A DNA stretch of 51,415 nucleotides from Ignavibacteriae bacterium HGW-Ignavibacteriae-2 (GCA_002839805.1 PGYT01000014.1:5208-56622); one strand, 5' to 3'; numbered from the stretch's first letter, positions 26,217 to 35,571 are shown. The notes: generated from the sequence alone by a model not told the origin. Numbers and translations are program-made.

Positions 26217-28253
26217 ATGCGCAAATATTCAGTTCTAACACTCATATTTATAATTGTAATTACCTCAGCAACATATTCTCAATCATCAGAGAATCAATTA
26301 AATTTAATGCCTTGGCCAAAGGAGTTGAAATTAATTGATGGCAAATTCCGCATCGATACTAATTTTTTAGTAGGCTTAAAAGGTGATGGCGATAAAAGAA
26401 TATTTGCTGCCTCGACCAAGATGCTTCGCAGACTGGATGCAAGAACCGGATTGTTTTTTAAACAGGATTTTATAACTCCAGAGAACAACCCCGATTCCGC
26501 GAATCTCACAATTATTTGCGCTGAGCCTGGTGTTGTAAAATTAGGTGCCGACGAATCATATGTGATTAATATTGATTCGCTAAAAATAGAAATTATCGCC
26601 CCTAATGATTTAGGAGCAATGCATGGAATGGAGACACTGCTTCAGTTGTTGAATGTGGATGAAAAAGGCTACTTCTTTCCAGCAATAAATATTATTGATG
26701 AACCCCGCTTTCCCTGGCGCGGATTAATGATAGATGCATGTCGACATTTTATGCCGGTGGACGTTATTAAAAGAAATTTGGATGCTATGGCGTCCGTTAA
26801 ATTAAATGTATTTCACTGGCATCTTAGTGAGGATCAGGGATTCAGAGTAGAAAGTAAGCTGTACCCGAAACTACAAGAACTTGGATCAGATGGTCTTTAT
26901 TACACACAGGAAGAAATTAAAAACATTGTGCAATATGCTTCTGACAGAGGTATACGAGTTGTACCGGAGTTTGATGTACCTGGCCATGCAACTAGCTGGT
27001 TTGCGGCATACCCTGAATTTGCAAGCGCGCCGGGACCATATAAAATTGAAAGGAAATGGGGAGTCTTCGATCCCACATTTGACCCTACTCAAAAAGCAAC
27101 TTATAAGTTTTTGGGAGGAGTATTCGGCGAAATGAAAAACTTATTTCCCGATGAATATTTCCATATCGGCGGTGATGAGAACAACGGGAAACAATGGAAT
27201 GAGAACGAGTCTATTCAAAAGTTTATGAAAGAAAAAAACATTAAGGATAATCACGAACTACAGGCTTTTTTTAATAATAATCTTTTAAAAATTCTCACTC
27301 TGCTTGACAAAAAAATGGTGGGCTGGGATGAAATTTTGCACGAACAAATGCCTAAGGATATTGTAATCCAATCTTGGCGAGGAAAAGACGCCATGATAAA
27401 AGCAGCGAAAGAAGGCTACAAGTCTATTCTTTCCAATGGATATTATATTGATTTAGTTCAGCACACAGATGTCCACTACCTTAACGATCCTTTGCCTGAA
27501 GATTCGCCATTAACATTTGAAGAGCGTAAACGTATTTTAGGAGGTGAGGCTACTATGTGGGCGGAGCTAATAACACCAGAAACAATAGATTCAAGAATAT
27601 GGCCGCGTACAGCCGCGATTGCAGAAAGATTCTGGTCACCGGGTAATTTAACTGATGTGAAAAACATGTTTCACCGCTTGGATAGAATTAGTTTTTTGCT
27701 TGAAGAACATGGACTATTGCATTTAAAAAACTATGAGATGATGCTTCGCCGGCTCACAAATAATAATGATATTGTTCCCCTTAAAGTTCTTGTTGATGTG
27801 TTGGAACCGCTCAAAGGTTATAGTCGTCACTCGGGTGCGGAGTACCGGCAACAATCACCATATACAAGAGTTGTTGACGCAGCGCGGCCGGATTCGAAAG
27901 TGGGAAGAGAGTTTGAGAATATAGTTGAAGAATACCTGAGTACAAAAAATCCTGAAACGCTGGATGCATTAAAATCGAAACTTATTGTTTGGCAGAATAA
28001 CCATAATAAATTGGTCCCGATAATCAATTTATCGCCGGTTTTAAAAGAAATAGAAATGATTTCATTGAACCTATCCAATTTGTCCCAAGTAGGTATAGAA
28101 GCTCTTAATCTTTTGCGTGACGGTAACAAAGCTCCTGTAAAATGGATTAATAAGGCCAGAGCTTTGTTAGAAGAAGCTAAAAAACCATACGGTCAAACAG
28201 AGATAAGAGTAACTAAAGCGATTGAAACTCTTGTATTTTCTGTTACCGAGTAA
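26217..28253 (+). CDS. Secreted beta-N-acetylhexosaminidase, GH20
   Basis: The 678-aa enzyme starts with a signal peptide ending near ATYSQSS. A GH20b N-terminal domain follows (LMPWPKELKL, DLGAMHGMETLLQLL). The catalytic TIM barrel has RGLMIDACRHFMPVD, LNVFHWHLSEDQGFR, VVPEFDVPGHATSW and the D-E catalytic pair D320-E321 in YFHIGGDENNG, consistent with substrate-assisted removal of terminal GlcNAc or GalNAc from chitin fragments, glycans or peptidoglycan. Residues after 560 form an unassigned helical extension. A GTG at 26208 is possible; ATG 26217 has GGTGAA upstream. It stands alone, divergent in role from its neighbours. Confidence 0.93.
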   Translation: MRKYSVLTLIFIIVITSATYSQSSENQLNLMPWPKELKLIDGKFRIDTNFLVGLKGDGDKRIFAASTKMLRRLDARTGLFFKQDFITPENNPDSANLTIICAEPGVVKLGADESYVINIDSLKIEIIAPNDLGAMHGMETLLQLLNVDEKGYFFPAINIIDEPRFPWRGLMIDACRHFMPVDVIKRNLDAMASVKLNVFHWHLSEDQGFRVESKLYPKLQELGSDGLYYTQEEIKNIVQYASDRGIRVVPEFDVPGHATSWFAAYPEFASAPGPYKIERKWGVFDPTFDPTQKATYKFLGGVFGEMKNLFPDEYFHIGGDENNGKQWNENESIQKFMKEKNIKDNHELQAFFNNNLLKILTLLDKKMVGWDEILHEQMPKDIVIQSWRGKDAMIKAAKEGYKSILSNGYYIDLVQHTDVHYLNDPLPEDSPLTFEERKRILGGEATMWAELITPETIDSRIWPRTAAIAERFWSPGNLTDVKNMFHRLDRISFLLEEHGLLHLKNYEMMLRRLTNNNDIVPLKVLVDVLEPLKGYSRHSGAEYRQQSPYTRVVDAARPDSKVGREFENIVEEYLSTKNPETLDALKSKLIVWQNNHNKLVPIINLSPVLKEIEMISLNLSNLSQVGIEALNLLRDGNKAPVKWINKARALLEEAKKPYGQTEIRVTKAIETLVFSVTE

Positions 28254-28295
28254 TTACGAGAAAAGATGAATTTTATTTATTCGAATTACCCGCTT

Positions 28296-28347
28296 AAATA
28301 AAAAACCCATTATTCTTTATTAATTTTGAATCTTAGAATAATGGGTT
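28296..28347 (-). terminator. Intrinsic terminator for dnaA
   Basis: A perfect 13-bp inverted repeat (AACCCATTATTCT at 28304-28316, AGAATAATGGGTT at 28335-28347) with an 18-nt loop. On the minus strand the stem is followed by a T-rich run (TTTTTTATTT) at 28296-28305. It lies 63 bp past the dnaA stop and can act for dnaA; the plus-strand tail is not T-rich. Confidence 0.8.
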
Positions 28348-28409
28348 CCATTCATTCGTATTATGGCAATACTTAATCATGTATTTTAATTCTATTTAAT
28401 AAATAATCC

Positions 28410-29822
28410 TCAGGCAACTCCCAATTCAATTTTGTTTTTTAACGAGTCAATAGTGTCTTTGAGTTTAATATCGCTGCTAATCATATTTTCCACTGAATTA
28501 AATGCATGTATAACAGTGGAATGATCTCTGCCACCAAAATGAAGCCCGATTGTTTTTAACGAAGATCGTGTAAGCTGTTTGGACAGATACATGGCAATCT
28601 GACGTGAATTTACAACCTCCTGCTTTCTGTTTTTTTCCCGCACTTTGTTTTCTTCCACACCAAAATGCTCACAAACAATTTTAGTAATATACTCGATTGA
28701 TATATTAATCTGACGGGTTGTTGAAATCTCTTTGACTGTTTTCTTGGCGAGTGATAAATCAATTTCTTTTGAACTCAATGACGAGCTGGCAAGTAATTTA
28801 ATTAAACATCCCTCCAGCTCTCTAATATTCGAAGTAATGTTAACAGCTATATATTCTAAAATTTCGTTCTCAAGTTCAATTCCGAAACTTTTAGCTTTAT
28901 TTTTTAAAATCGCGATTCTTGTTTCGAAATCGGGGGGTTGAACATCTGCAGCTAATCCCCACTGAAATCTCGAAATTAACCTTTCATTTAATCCCTTTAA
29001 ATCCTTTGGCGGTTTATCGGAAGAAAGTATAATCTGTTTTCCGGACTGATGCAGTGTATTAAAAATATGAAAGAAATAATCCTGCGTTTTTTCCTTACCG
29101 ACTAAAAATTGAATATCATCAATAATTAAAGCATCCATATTTTTGTAAAAACTGGAAAACTCATTTGCGGTATTGTTTTGAATAGCATCCACAAACTGAA
29201 CAGTAAAATGCTCGGAGGACAAATAAATAACTTTTTTGCCGGGATGTTTTTCCATTATTTTATTTCCAATGGCTTGAATTAGATGGGTTTTACCCAAACC
29301 TACACCGCCATAAATAAAAAACGGATTAAAAGAAGTTTCACCCGGATTATCAGCAATAGCATAGGCCGCCGCCCTGGCCAATTGATTACCTTCCCCTTTA
29401 ATAAAATTTTCGAACTTGTAGCGTGGATTTAAATATGATTCAAATTCCGGCTCATCATTATTGTTTTGTGTTTTAACTTCCGGTTTTGATACCTTTTGGG
29501 GTTCATCAAATAAACCGGGTTCATTATCCAATACCGGACCGCCATCATCATCTACAATATATACAAGTTGTCCTTCGGTACCCAGTATCTGATTAATTGT
29601 TCTGTTAATAAGAGTATTATAATGTTCGTCTATCCATTCAATAAAAAAATTGTTTGGAACTTTAATCTTAAGGGTCGAATTTTCTAATTCGATGGGTTTT
29701 ATTGGCAAAAACCAAGTATTATAAGTTAAAGCCGGTACGTTAGATTTAATGAACTCTAAGCATTGTTTCCATATTTTTGAGTGTTCTGTTTCTACACGCT
29801 CAGCAATAATCGGATCCTTCAT
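28410..29822 (-). CDS. dnaA: Chromosomal replication initiator DnaA
   Basis: DnaA binds DnaA boxes at oriC and opens the duplex. The 470-aa protein has the N-terminal helicase-loading domain (1-85, TYNTWFLPIKP), a linker of low complexity (about 90-130), the AAA+ domain with Walker A GGVGLGKTHL at 172-181 and Walker B LIIDDIQFL, and the C-terminal DNA-binding domain with the signature FGGRDHSTVIHA. The gene points away from the adjacent likely origin. A perfect DnaA box lies eight bases upstream of the start codon, so autoregulation is likely. Confidence 0.97.
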   Translation of the reverse strand: MKDPIIAERVETEHSKIWKQCLEFIKSNVPALTYNTWFLPIKPIELENSTLKIKVPNNFFIEWIDEHYNTLINRTINQILGTEGQLVYIVDDDGGPVLDNEPGLFDEPQKVSKPEVKTQNNNDEPEFESYLNPRYKFENFIKGEGNQLARAAAYAIADNPGETSFNPFFIYGGVGLGKTHLIQAIGNKIMEKHPGKKVIYLSSEHFTVQFVDAIQNNTANEFSSFYKNMDALIIDDIQFLVGKEKTQDYFFHIFNTLHQSGKQIILSSDKPPKDLKGLNERLISRFQWGLAADVQPPDFETRIAILKNKAKSFGIELENEILEYIAVNITSNIRELEGCLIKLLASSSLSSKEIDLSLAKKTVKEISTTRQINISIEYITKIVCEHFGVEENKVREKNRKQEVVNSRQIAMYLSKQLTRSSLKTIGLHFGGRDHSTVIHAFNSVENMISSDIKLKDTIDSLKNKIELGVA

Positions 29823-30337
29823 TTAATAGTTATCCACAAATTAAGTATTTATAAATTATTTGGATTTTGGTGAATTTGTCGAACAATCAAAAAAGCAAGA
29901 GAAACTTATCAACAAATTGTCAACATTAGTTGTTCTGTTTAACTAGTTGTTTATTAAAGACTTAAGAGGAACACCTAACAATTTGTAAACAGATATAATG
30001 TGTTAAATTTTTACTTTAGTTTTAAGTGTTTTTCGTGAAACGTTTCACAGAAAGACGTTATCCACAAGTTATCAACATACTGTCTGCTCTTCTAAAGTGG
30101 AGTGAAATTATGATTATTTGGTCGATTGTGCAAATTAAATCTTTAGAATCTTTGTAAGTCCTTACTACAAAATGAAATAAATTTTATAATCATTCAAAAT
30201 TTTCTGATATATTTTTAGGGTATTATTTGTTGCCTCAAATTTTAGATACAAGTCCAACTTTTAACAAAAATTCTTTCAAACTTTCGCAAAAACTAATTAA
30301 CTTTTATTATCAATAAATAGGAAACTATAGTTACGAT
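29823..30337. other. oriC: Probable chromosomal origin oriC
   Basis: This 515-bp gene-free region between dnaA and the asparaginase gene has perfect DnaA boxes TTATCCACA at 29830-29838 and 30058-30066. One-mismatch boxes TTATCAACA lie at 29906-29914 and 30069-30077. All four are in the same orientation. The pair near 30060-30077 is spaced by two bases. AT-rich stretches (30160-30330) beyond the boxes could be the unwinding element. A parS-like palindrome lies inside (30027-30048). The location next to dnaA supports the call; replication data are needed to confirm. Confidence 0.75.
30027..30048. promoter_or_regulatory. parS-like ParB binding site or other palindrome
   Basis: TGTTTTTCGTGAAACG at 30027-30042 matches the parS consensus at 13 of 16 positions. 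It overlaps a perfect 14-bp palindrome GTGAAACGTTTCAC at 30035-30048, which uses the same two half-words in the opposite order. It sits among the DnaA boxes. No parA or parB gene is in the window. It could instead be an operator for a dimeric regulator. Confidence 0.4.
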
Positions 30338-31312
30338 ATGAAAAATATTCTGATCGTATTTTGTGGCGGTACATTTTCGATGAAAATTGATGAACAAACC
30401 GGCGGTGCTGTTCCATATTTTCACGGAGACGAACTGCTCAAGTTAATTCCCGACGTAAATGAAATGGCTAATATTTCAATGTATGAGTTTGGAATGTATC
30501 CGGGCCCGCACATGACACCTGAGCTTATGTTGCAGCTATCTAAAAAAGTGGACGAGTTTATTCAAAAGAAAGAAATTGATGGAATTGTTATAACCCACGG
30601 TACTGATACTCTGGAAGAAACTGCTTATTTACTCGACTTAACAATTAAAACACCAAAACCAATTATCCTTATAGGGGCAATGAAAACGAGCTCTGAGCCC
30701 GATTGGGATGGACCTAAAAATTTAACTGACGCAATACATATAATTAACAACCCTAATAGTGCAAATCTTGGACTGCTGGTTTGTCTTAATGGAGAAATTA
30801 ATGCAGCGAGCGAAGTAACAAAAACACACACCGAAGATATTGAAACTTTCCACAGCCTGGATTTTGGCGCATTAGGATTTGTTGACAGGGGACGGGTTAT
30901 TTTTAATAGAGCTCCACGCAAACTTGAAACGATTGAAACGGAGAGCATAAATTCTAATGTCCATTTGATAAAAGTTTACGCTGGGATGGACGATCGTTAC
31001 TTTAAACATGCCGCTGACGAAGGAATTGACGGACTTGTTGTTGAAGCAATGGGTGTTGGTAACGTTCCGCCGAAAGTCCTGGATGGTATAAAATATGTCT
31101 TGAATAAAAACATTCCTGTGGTTCTTGTTTCCAGGTGTCCTGCCGGGGAAACATTAGATGTTTACAGTTACCCGGGCGCTGGTAAATGGCTTAAAAAAGC
31201 CGGTGTGATATTTACAGATTACCTTAATGGGCAAAAAGCAAGAATTAAATTGATGATATGTCTTGGTAAAACAAGTGATATTAAACAACTTAGAACGCTT
31301 ATTGAAGAGTAA
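30338..31312 (+). CDS. ansA: L-asparaginase, type I-like
   Basis: The 324-aa protein is a bacterial-type asparaginase that hydrolyses asparagine to aspartate and ammonia. The two catalytic threonines sit in CGGTFSM (T12) and ITHGTDTLEETA (T89 with D90). The conserved GAMKTSSEPDWDGPKNL is at about 136-152. No signal peptide is seen, so it is cytoplasmic. The ATG lies at the edge of the probable oriC and has only a weak AGGAAA ribosome binding site about 17 bases upstream. A homologous glutamyl-tRNA amidotransferase subunit D is excluded because the N-terminal extension of that family is missing. Confidence 0.9.
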   Translation: MKNILIVFCGGTFSMKIDEQTGGAVPYFHGDELLKLIPDVNEMANISMYEFGMYPGPHMTPELMLQLSKKVDEFIQKKEIDGIVITHGTDTLEETAYLLDLTIKTPKPIILIGAMKTSSEPDWDGPKNLTDAIHIINNPNSANLGLLVCLNGEINAASEVTKTHTEDIETFHSLDFGALGFVDRGRVIFNRAPRKLETIETESINSNVHLIKVYAGMDDRYFKHAADEGIDGLVVEAMGVGNVPPKVLDGIKYVLNKNIPVVLVSRCPAGETLDVYSYPGAGKWLKKAGVIFTDYLNGQKARIKLMICLGKTSDIKQLRTLIEE

Positions 31313-31410
31313 CTTAGTTTTTTTGCAAAACATATTGTCCATAAATTTAATCGGAATTGTTCTTATTCCATCTAACGGACGGTAATTAGTGTTAAACTTT
31401 CACAAGATCA

Positions 31411-31926
31411 ATGACGGAAAAAACTAAAAAGTATATTGGATCTATATTTCTTACCCCTGTCGCTGTTTTTCTAATTTTGAACAGAGGTGATTTTATTTTT
31501 ATTCTGGATCATATAAATCTTCTTTTCCATGAAGGCGGGCATGGGATCTTTAAAATTTTTGGCGGGTTTATTTACACATTGGGCGGATCTTTAATGCAGT
31601 TGATCATACCGTCACTGTTTATCTTTTACTTTGCTTCGAATAAAAAAAAAATTGGTTTGCAAATTTCAATTTTGTATTTGGCCCAAAACCTTATGAACAT
31701 ATCGGTCTATGTTGCCGATGCCAGGTTAAAAATACTTCCTCTTTTAGGTGGCAAAAATGTTTATCACGATTGGAATTACATTTTTAGTCGCATGAACATT
31801 CTTGAATACGATGTTGTTATTTCGCAAATAATTTATTATACCGCTGTCTGTATCTGTGTTTTAGCATTATTATTGCCGATGCTCGGAAAAGAATACAAAA
31901 CTGAATCAATAGACTTAAACTTGTAA
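31411..31926 (+). CDS. Membrane protein with HEGGH metal-binding motif
   Basis: The 171-aa protein has about four hydrophobic segments (10-24, 62-75, 80-98, 147-165). It contains HEGGHGIF at residues 40-47, an HExxH sequence next to a membrane segment, as in M50-like membrane metalloproteases. The typical M50 second motif (NPDG-like) was not seen. A protease or a non-catalytic zinc-site protein is possible. It lies between asparaginase and the ATP-cone kinase, 98 and 73 bp apart. Confidence 0.65.
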   Translation: MTEKTKKYIGSIFLTPVAVFLILNRGDFIFILDHINLLFHEGGHGIFKIFGGFIYTLGGSLMQLIIPSLFIFYFASNKKKIGLQISILYLAQNLMNISVYVADARLKILPLLGGKNVYHDWNYIFSRMNILEYDVVISQIIYYTAVCICVLALLLPMLGKEYKTESIDLNL

Positions 31927-31999
31927 AATACTTTCGTATTATATGAATTGGAGTTAAATTTAACAGTATTTTTCATTTCGAATATAAATGGGGTGATAA

Positions 32000-33340
32000 A
32001 TGGGTAAAATTACTCATGTAGTAAAACGTAACGGCGCAATTGTGGAGTTCAACCCACAGAGGATAAGCAACGCGATATACCGGGCCGCAGTTTCAGTAGG
32101 CGGACGAGATAAAGAAACCGCAGACAAGCTGGGCAAACAGGTAGAAGAAGTAATTGAGCAGACCTTTGATGATGGATATAAACTGCATATTGAGGAGATT
32201 CAGGATATTGTTGAAAAGGTGTTAATTGAAAACGGTCACGCTAAAGTTGCTAAAGAGTATATATTGTACCGTGATGAGCAGATTAAAAAAAGAACATTAA
32301 ATGCAAGTCAGGGAACCCGTCCCAAAGAAAATATTCCCTGGTCTAAAATTTGGCATATTTTGGACTGGTCCGTTTCTAATAACCTTCACTCAATACCTAG
32401 TTTAAATGAAAAAATTGATCATAACGAATTTGCCGATATTGTTCGTATATCAGAAAAATTATACGATCATGATCTGGATCAGTCCGCAAAATTGATTACC
32501 GATAAAGCGAATAGTTTAAAAATGGTAATGATTACGGGCCCTTCCTCTTCAGGTAAAACAACTACAACATACAGGATGGAAGAGAGATTAAAATCGAAAG
32601 GAATGAGTTTTGTCCCACTTGTAGTTGATCATTATTTTTTTGATCTTGAACTTCACCCTAAAGATGAATTTGGCGATTACGATTTCGAAACTCCTCAAGC
32701 GCTCGATCTGGATTTAATAAACGAACATCTCCATTTACTTAGCGAAGGAAAAGAAGTAAAAATTCCTTTTTACGATTTTAAAGAGGGCAAAAGATATCCG
32801 AATCATACAAAAATGCAATTAAAAGAAGGGCAAATTCTTTTAATAGACAGCTTGCACGCACTCTATCCAAAATTTAGCGAAGGAATTGATACCACTCTCA
32901 CATTTAAAGTTTATCTCGAACCACTTATACAAATGAAAGGTCCTGAAAACCAATACATTCAATGGACAGACTTACGTTTAATTAGAAGAATGCTCCGCGA
33001 TTCTGTTCAACGCGCATATAATCCCCAGCAAACATTGGAGCACTGGCATTATGTCAGATCAAGCGAATTGAGGCATATTATTCCTTACAGCAATAACGCG
33101 GATTATATTATTAGCAGCGGCATGCCATATGAAATTGCACTTTACAGACCAATGCTTATTGATAAATTTGCCGAATGGGTAAAACTTTATAGAAACAACC
33201 CATTACGTTTGGACGCATTTACCCGCGCGGAAAGGGTATTTAAGATGCTTGATGCAGTCAGAGGGGTAGAGGATAATTCCGCTGTGCCAACAAATTCAGT
33301 TCTAAGAGAATTTATAGGGGGCAGTGTTTATAAATATTAA
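32000..33340 (+). CDS. ATP-cone domain fused to uridine-kinase-like P-loop kinase
   Basis: The 446-aa protein starts with an ATP-cone (1-98: THVVKRNGAIVEFNPQRISNAIYRAA, VLIENGHAKVAKEYILYRDEQI), the nucleotide-sensing domain best known from NrdR and class I and III ribonucleotide reductases. The C-terminal part is a kinase of the uridine kinase/phosphoribulokinase fold with P-loop GPSSSGKTT at 180-188, VVDHYFFDLELHPKDEFGDYDFETPQALDLDL-type substrate segment (starting near 209) and ILLIDSLHALYP. The ATG has GGGGTG upstream. The fusion suggests allosteric control by ATP or dATP. The true substrate is not known. Confidence 0.85.
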   Translation: MGKITHVVKRNGAIVEFNPQRISNAIYRAAVSVGGRDKETADKLGKQVEEVIEQTFDDGYKLHIEEIQDIVEKVLIENGHAKVAKEYILYRDEQIKKRTLNASQGTRPKENIPWSKIWHILDWSVSNNLHSIPSLNEKIDHNEFADIVRISEKLYDHDLDQSAKLITDKANSLKMVMITGPSSSGKTTTTYRMEERLKSKGMSFVPLVVDHYFFDLELHPKDEFGDYDFETPQALDLDLINEHLHLLSEGKEVKIPFYDFKEGKRYPNHTKMQLKEGQILLIDSLHALYPKFSEGIDTTLTFKVYLEPLIQMKGPENQYIQWTDLRLIRRMLRDSVQRAYNPQQTLEHWHYVRSSELRHIIPYSNNADYIISSGMPYEIALYRPMLIDKFAEWVKLYRNNPLRLDAFTRAERVFKMLDAVRGVEDNSAVPTNSVLREFIGGSVYKY

Positions 33341-33499
33341 AAAGCGCAAAGTTCGTTTAATAGTGAAGAAAAATTTATTTTATAATTGATTGCTGAATGG
33401 ATTAGTAATTGCGAGTGTTAGTTTTTGAAATCGAAATTGCAATCCCATCTGTAGATGAAGATCTATTTAATCTTTTAATCAAATATTTCTGAATCCGGT

Positions 33500-35197
33500 T
33501 TATATGATTTTTCTATTTCCGATAATATATTCGTATGGAATAATAATTTCAAATTTTGTTCCCTCACCTAATCGGCTTTGCACAGAAATTTCACCTCCCA
33601 GTAATTTTACGAATTCTTTGCAAATTGCAAGTCCTAACCCACTTCCATATTCACCGGATTTTTCTTCTTTCAAAGAAATAAACGGAGTGAAAATATTGCG
33701 CATTTTATTATCCGGCATCCCACTGCCCGTATCTTTAACGGTGGTCTCTAGAGCATATTTATGCTCACCCAGAATTTTTGTTTTAGCTGAAATTGTAATT
33801 ATGCCTTTATGGGTAAATTTAATCGCGTTACCTATCAAATTTATTAACACCTGCTTGTATTTAGTCCCATCCGAATACACAATATTTTGGGTTATGTCTT
33901 CTGTTGAAAGAACTATTGTATTGTTTTTCATTTCAGCCAGAGGAGTCATCAGTTTAATAGTCTCTTGAAGAAGTTCCGTCAAATTGAACGGTTCTTTTTC
34001 TGCCTCAATTTTTCCAGTTTCAATTTTTGCAAACTCTATGAAATTTTCAATTGTATGAAGAAGGCTTTCTGCAGATATTTTTACTGATGATGCATAATCT
34101 TTAATATCATTTATAGTGTTCATCATATTTGTTTCAATCATTTCAAAAAACATAAGAATGGAATTCAAAGGAGTTTTTACTTCGTGATTTATCTTTGCAA
34201 GAAGTTGAATTTTTTGATTTTTTTCATCTAAAGCAAGGTGCGCATTCCGCTCACTAATTTTTGCTTCGTTAAACAACTTTTCGAGCGCCAAATTTTTTTC
34301 AATTTCATTTAATTTTTCTTTTGTCTCGTCTTTAATAATACACTGATAAGTCGAATTATACTCTTTACCACGAATCATCCTGGTAAAAATGCGTAAAAAC
34401 TTTCTTTCATCATTATTTAATAAAATTATTGATAAGCTATCGTCTATACCGGTTAAAATTCTTCGCTGAAAATTTTCTTTTTCAAAATGTTCTTCGTTTA
34501 TATAATCAAACAGAATTGTATTTTTTAAATCACCTGTTATTCCAAGTAAATCTAGCAAATAAGTGTTCGCTGTTATAATTCTTCCTTCCCCGTCTATTCT
34601 GCAAATTCCAATAGGGGCGTTCTCGAATAAAAATTTAATCTCATCCGTTTTTTTTGCATTTTCATCCCTCATTTTGTAAATAATAGCGCTGGTTACAACA
34701 CTCATAAAACTAACGAAACCAACAAATAGAACAATGGGCAAAAGATTGGGCAGGTGATATAGGCTGGAATCTCCATAAAATATAGATGTTGCGAAAAACA
34801 AATTATAATAGATGGATACAATAAGTTGCTGAGTAACTTCCCAGCTGAAAATAATTGCGATAGTAAAAATTAACAATGATAGAATTTGTGAGTTGATAAA
34901 AATTGTAGAAGGTATTTTGTAGATAGAAATAACAAATGAAGCTATTAAAGCCATTATTAAAATGTGACTTAAAATTGTCGATTTGGTTTTTCCTAATTTT
35001 CTAAAGGATAATGCAAAGATTACAAATGAAAGAACTGTAAACAATACTCTCGCAAAATATATATCTAATTGAAAGTCCTTAAAAAAGTATATTTCAAAAA
35101 TCAAAGACCAACTACCTGCGACAATTGAAATAGCGGCTACAATTTTCAGCGGCACTAATATTCCTTCCGATTCGAGTCTAAAACTTTTTTCTACCAT
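33500..35197 (-). CDS. Membrane-bound PAS sensor histidine kinase
   Basis: The 565-aa protein begins with about six membrane helices (16-180, MASE-like but unassigned). A PAS domain follows at about 185-290 (FENAPIGICRIDGEGRIITAN). A coiled region precedes HisKA with H338 in LLAKINHEVKTPLNSIL and the HATPase_c domain (N-box NLIGNAIKFTHKG, DTGSGMP, YGSGLGLAICKEFVKLLGGE). No receiver domain or response regulator is adjacent. The ATG has TTGGA nine bases upstream. Plus-strand neighbours point away, so it forms its own unit. Confidence 0.92.
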   Translation of the reverse strand: MVEKSFRLESEGILVPLKIVAAISIVAGSWSLIFEIYFFKDFQLDIYFARVLFTVLSFVIFALSFRKLGKTKSTILSHILIMALIASFVISIYKIPSTIFINSQILSLLIFTIAIIFSWEVTQQLIVSIYYNLFFATSIFYGDSSLYHLPNLLPIVLFVGFVSFMSVVTSAIIYKMRDENAKKTDEIKFLFENAPIGICRIDGEGRIITANTYLLDLLGITGDLKNTILFDYINEEHFEKENFQRRILTGIDDSLSIILLNNDERKFLRIFTRMIRGKEYNSTYQCIIKDETKEKLNEIEKNLALEKLFNEAKISERNAHLALDEKNQKIQLLAKINHEVKTPLNSILMFFEMIETNMMNTINDIKDYASSVKISAESLLHTIENFIEFAKIETGKIEAEKEPFNLTELLQETIKLMTPLAEMKNNTIVLSTEDITQNIVYSDGTKYKQVLINLIGNAIKFTHKGIITISAKTKILGEHKYALETTVKDTGSGMPDNKMRNIFTPFISLKEEKSGEYGSGLGLAICKEFVKLLGGEISVQSRLGEGTKFEIIIPYEYIIGNRKII

Positions 35198-35375
35198 ATA
35201 AAATCCAAATAATTTTTATATATATTATAAATATAAACTAAGAAATGTTTTAACAATATTAATTGATAAAGATAATGGCAGGGATAGATTATTTAATAAT
35301 TGCTGTATCAGATAGTATTTTTGAGTGAATTTAAGTGTTTTGTTAAATAATAATTTTTGTCCGAAGTTAAGTTTA

Positions 35376-35549
35376 TTATTTTTTTTGCCTTTTCCTTTTT
35401 TCCAATTCTTTAATCCGTTCTTCGGCCGGAATTGCAAATTCAAATCTGTTATGTAAAACACAGCCTTTACGTCCCGGCACACAGTCTGTTTTCAGCCTGA
35501 GGCAGAAATTGTCTTTTATATTTAAATGCGGGCAGGAGAACGAATTCAT
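35376..35549 (-). CDS. Small cysteine-rich protein, 57 aa
   Basis: The frame opens with ATG at 35549 and ends with TAA at 35376. Four Cys (C6, C16, C23, C30) frame a pattern CPHLN-x5-CLRLKTDCVPGRKGCVL, then a Pro/Glu start and a basic coiled tail (PAEERIKELEKRKRQKK). This looks like a small zinc- or iron-binding protein. I do not recognise a named family. The overlapping 85-codon frame (35225-35482) on the same strand is less protein-like, so I reject it as the product. It is upstream of the sensor kinase and downstream of the ArsC-like gene. Confidence 0.68.
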   Translation of the reverse strand: MNSFSCPHLNIKDNFCLRLKTDCVPGRKGCVLHNRFEFAIPAEERIKELEKRKRQKK

Positions 35550-35571
35550 TTTTTACCGTCCAGAAATCTAT

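Noticed and set aside
31411-33340. Asparaginase, HEGGH protein and ATP-cone kinase as a new defence or signalling system
   Set aside because: Spacings of about 70-100 bp and unrelated functions do not show a system; no effector or toxin-like gene is present.
35225-35482. 85-codon minus-strand frame overlapping the 57-aa gene
   Set aside because: It has a different frame from the cysteine-rich protein, lysine-rich low-complexity sequence and no start signals. The 57-aa frame is the better gene.
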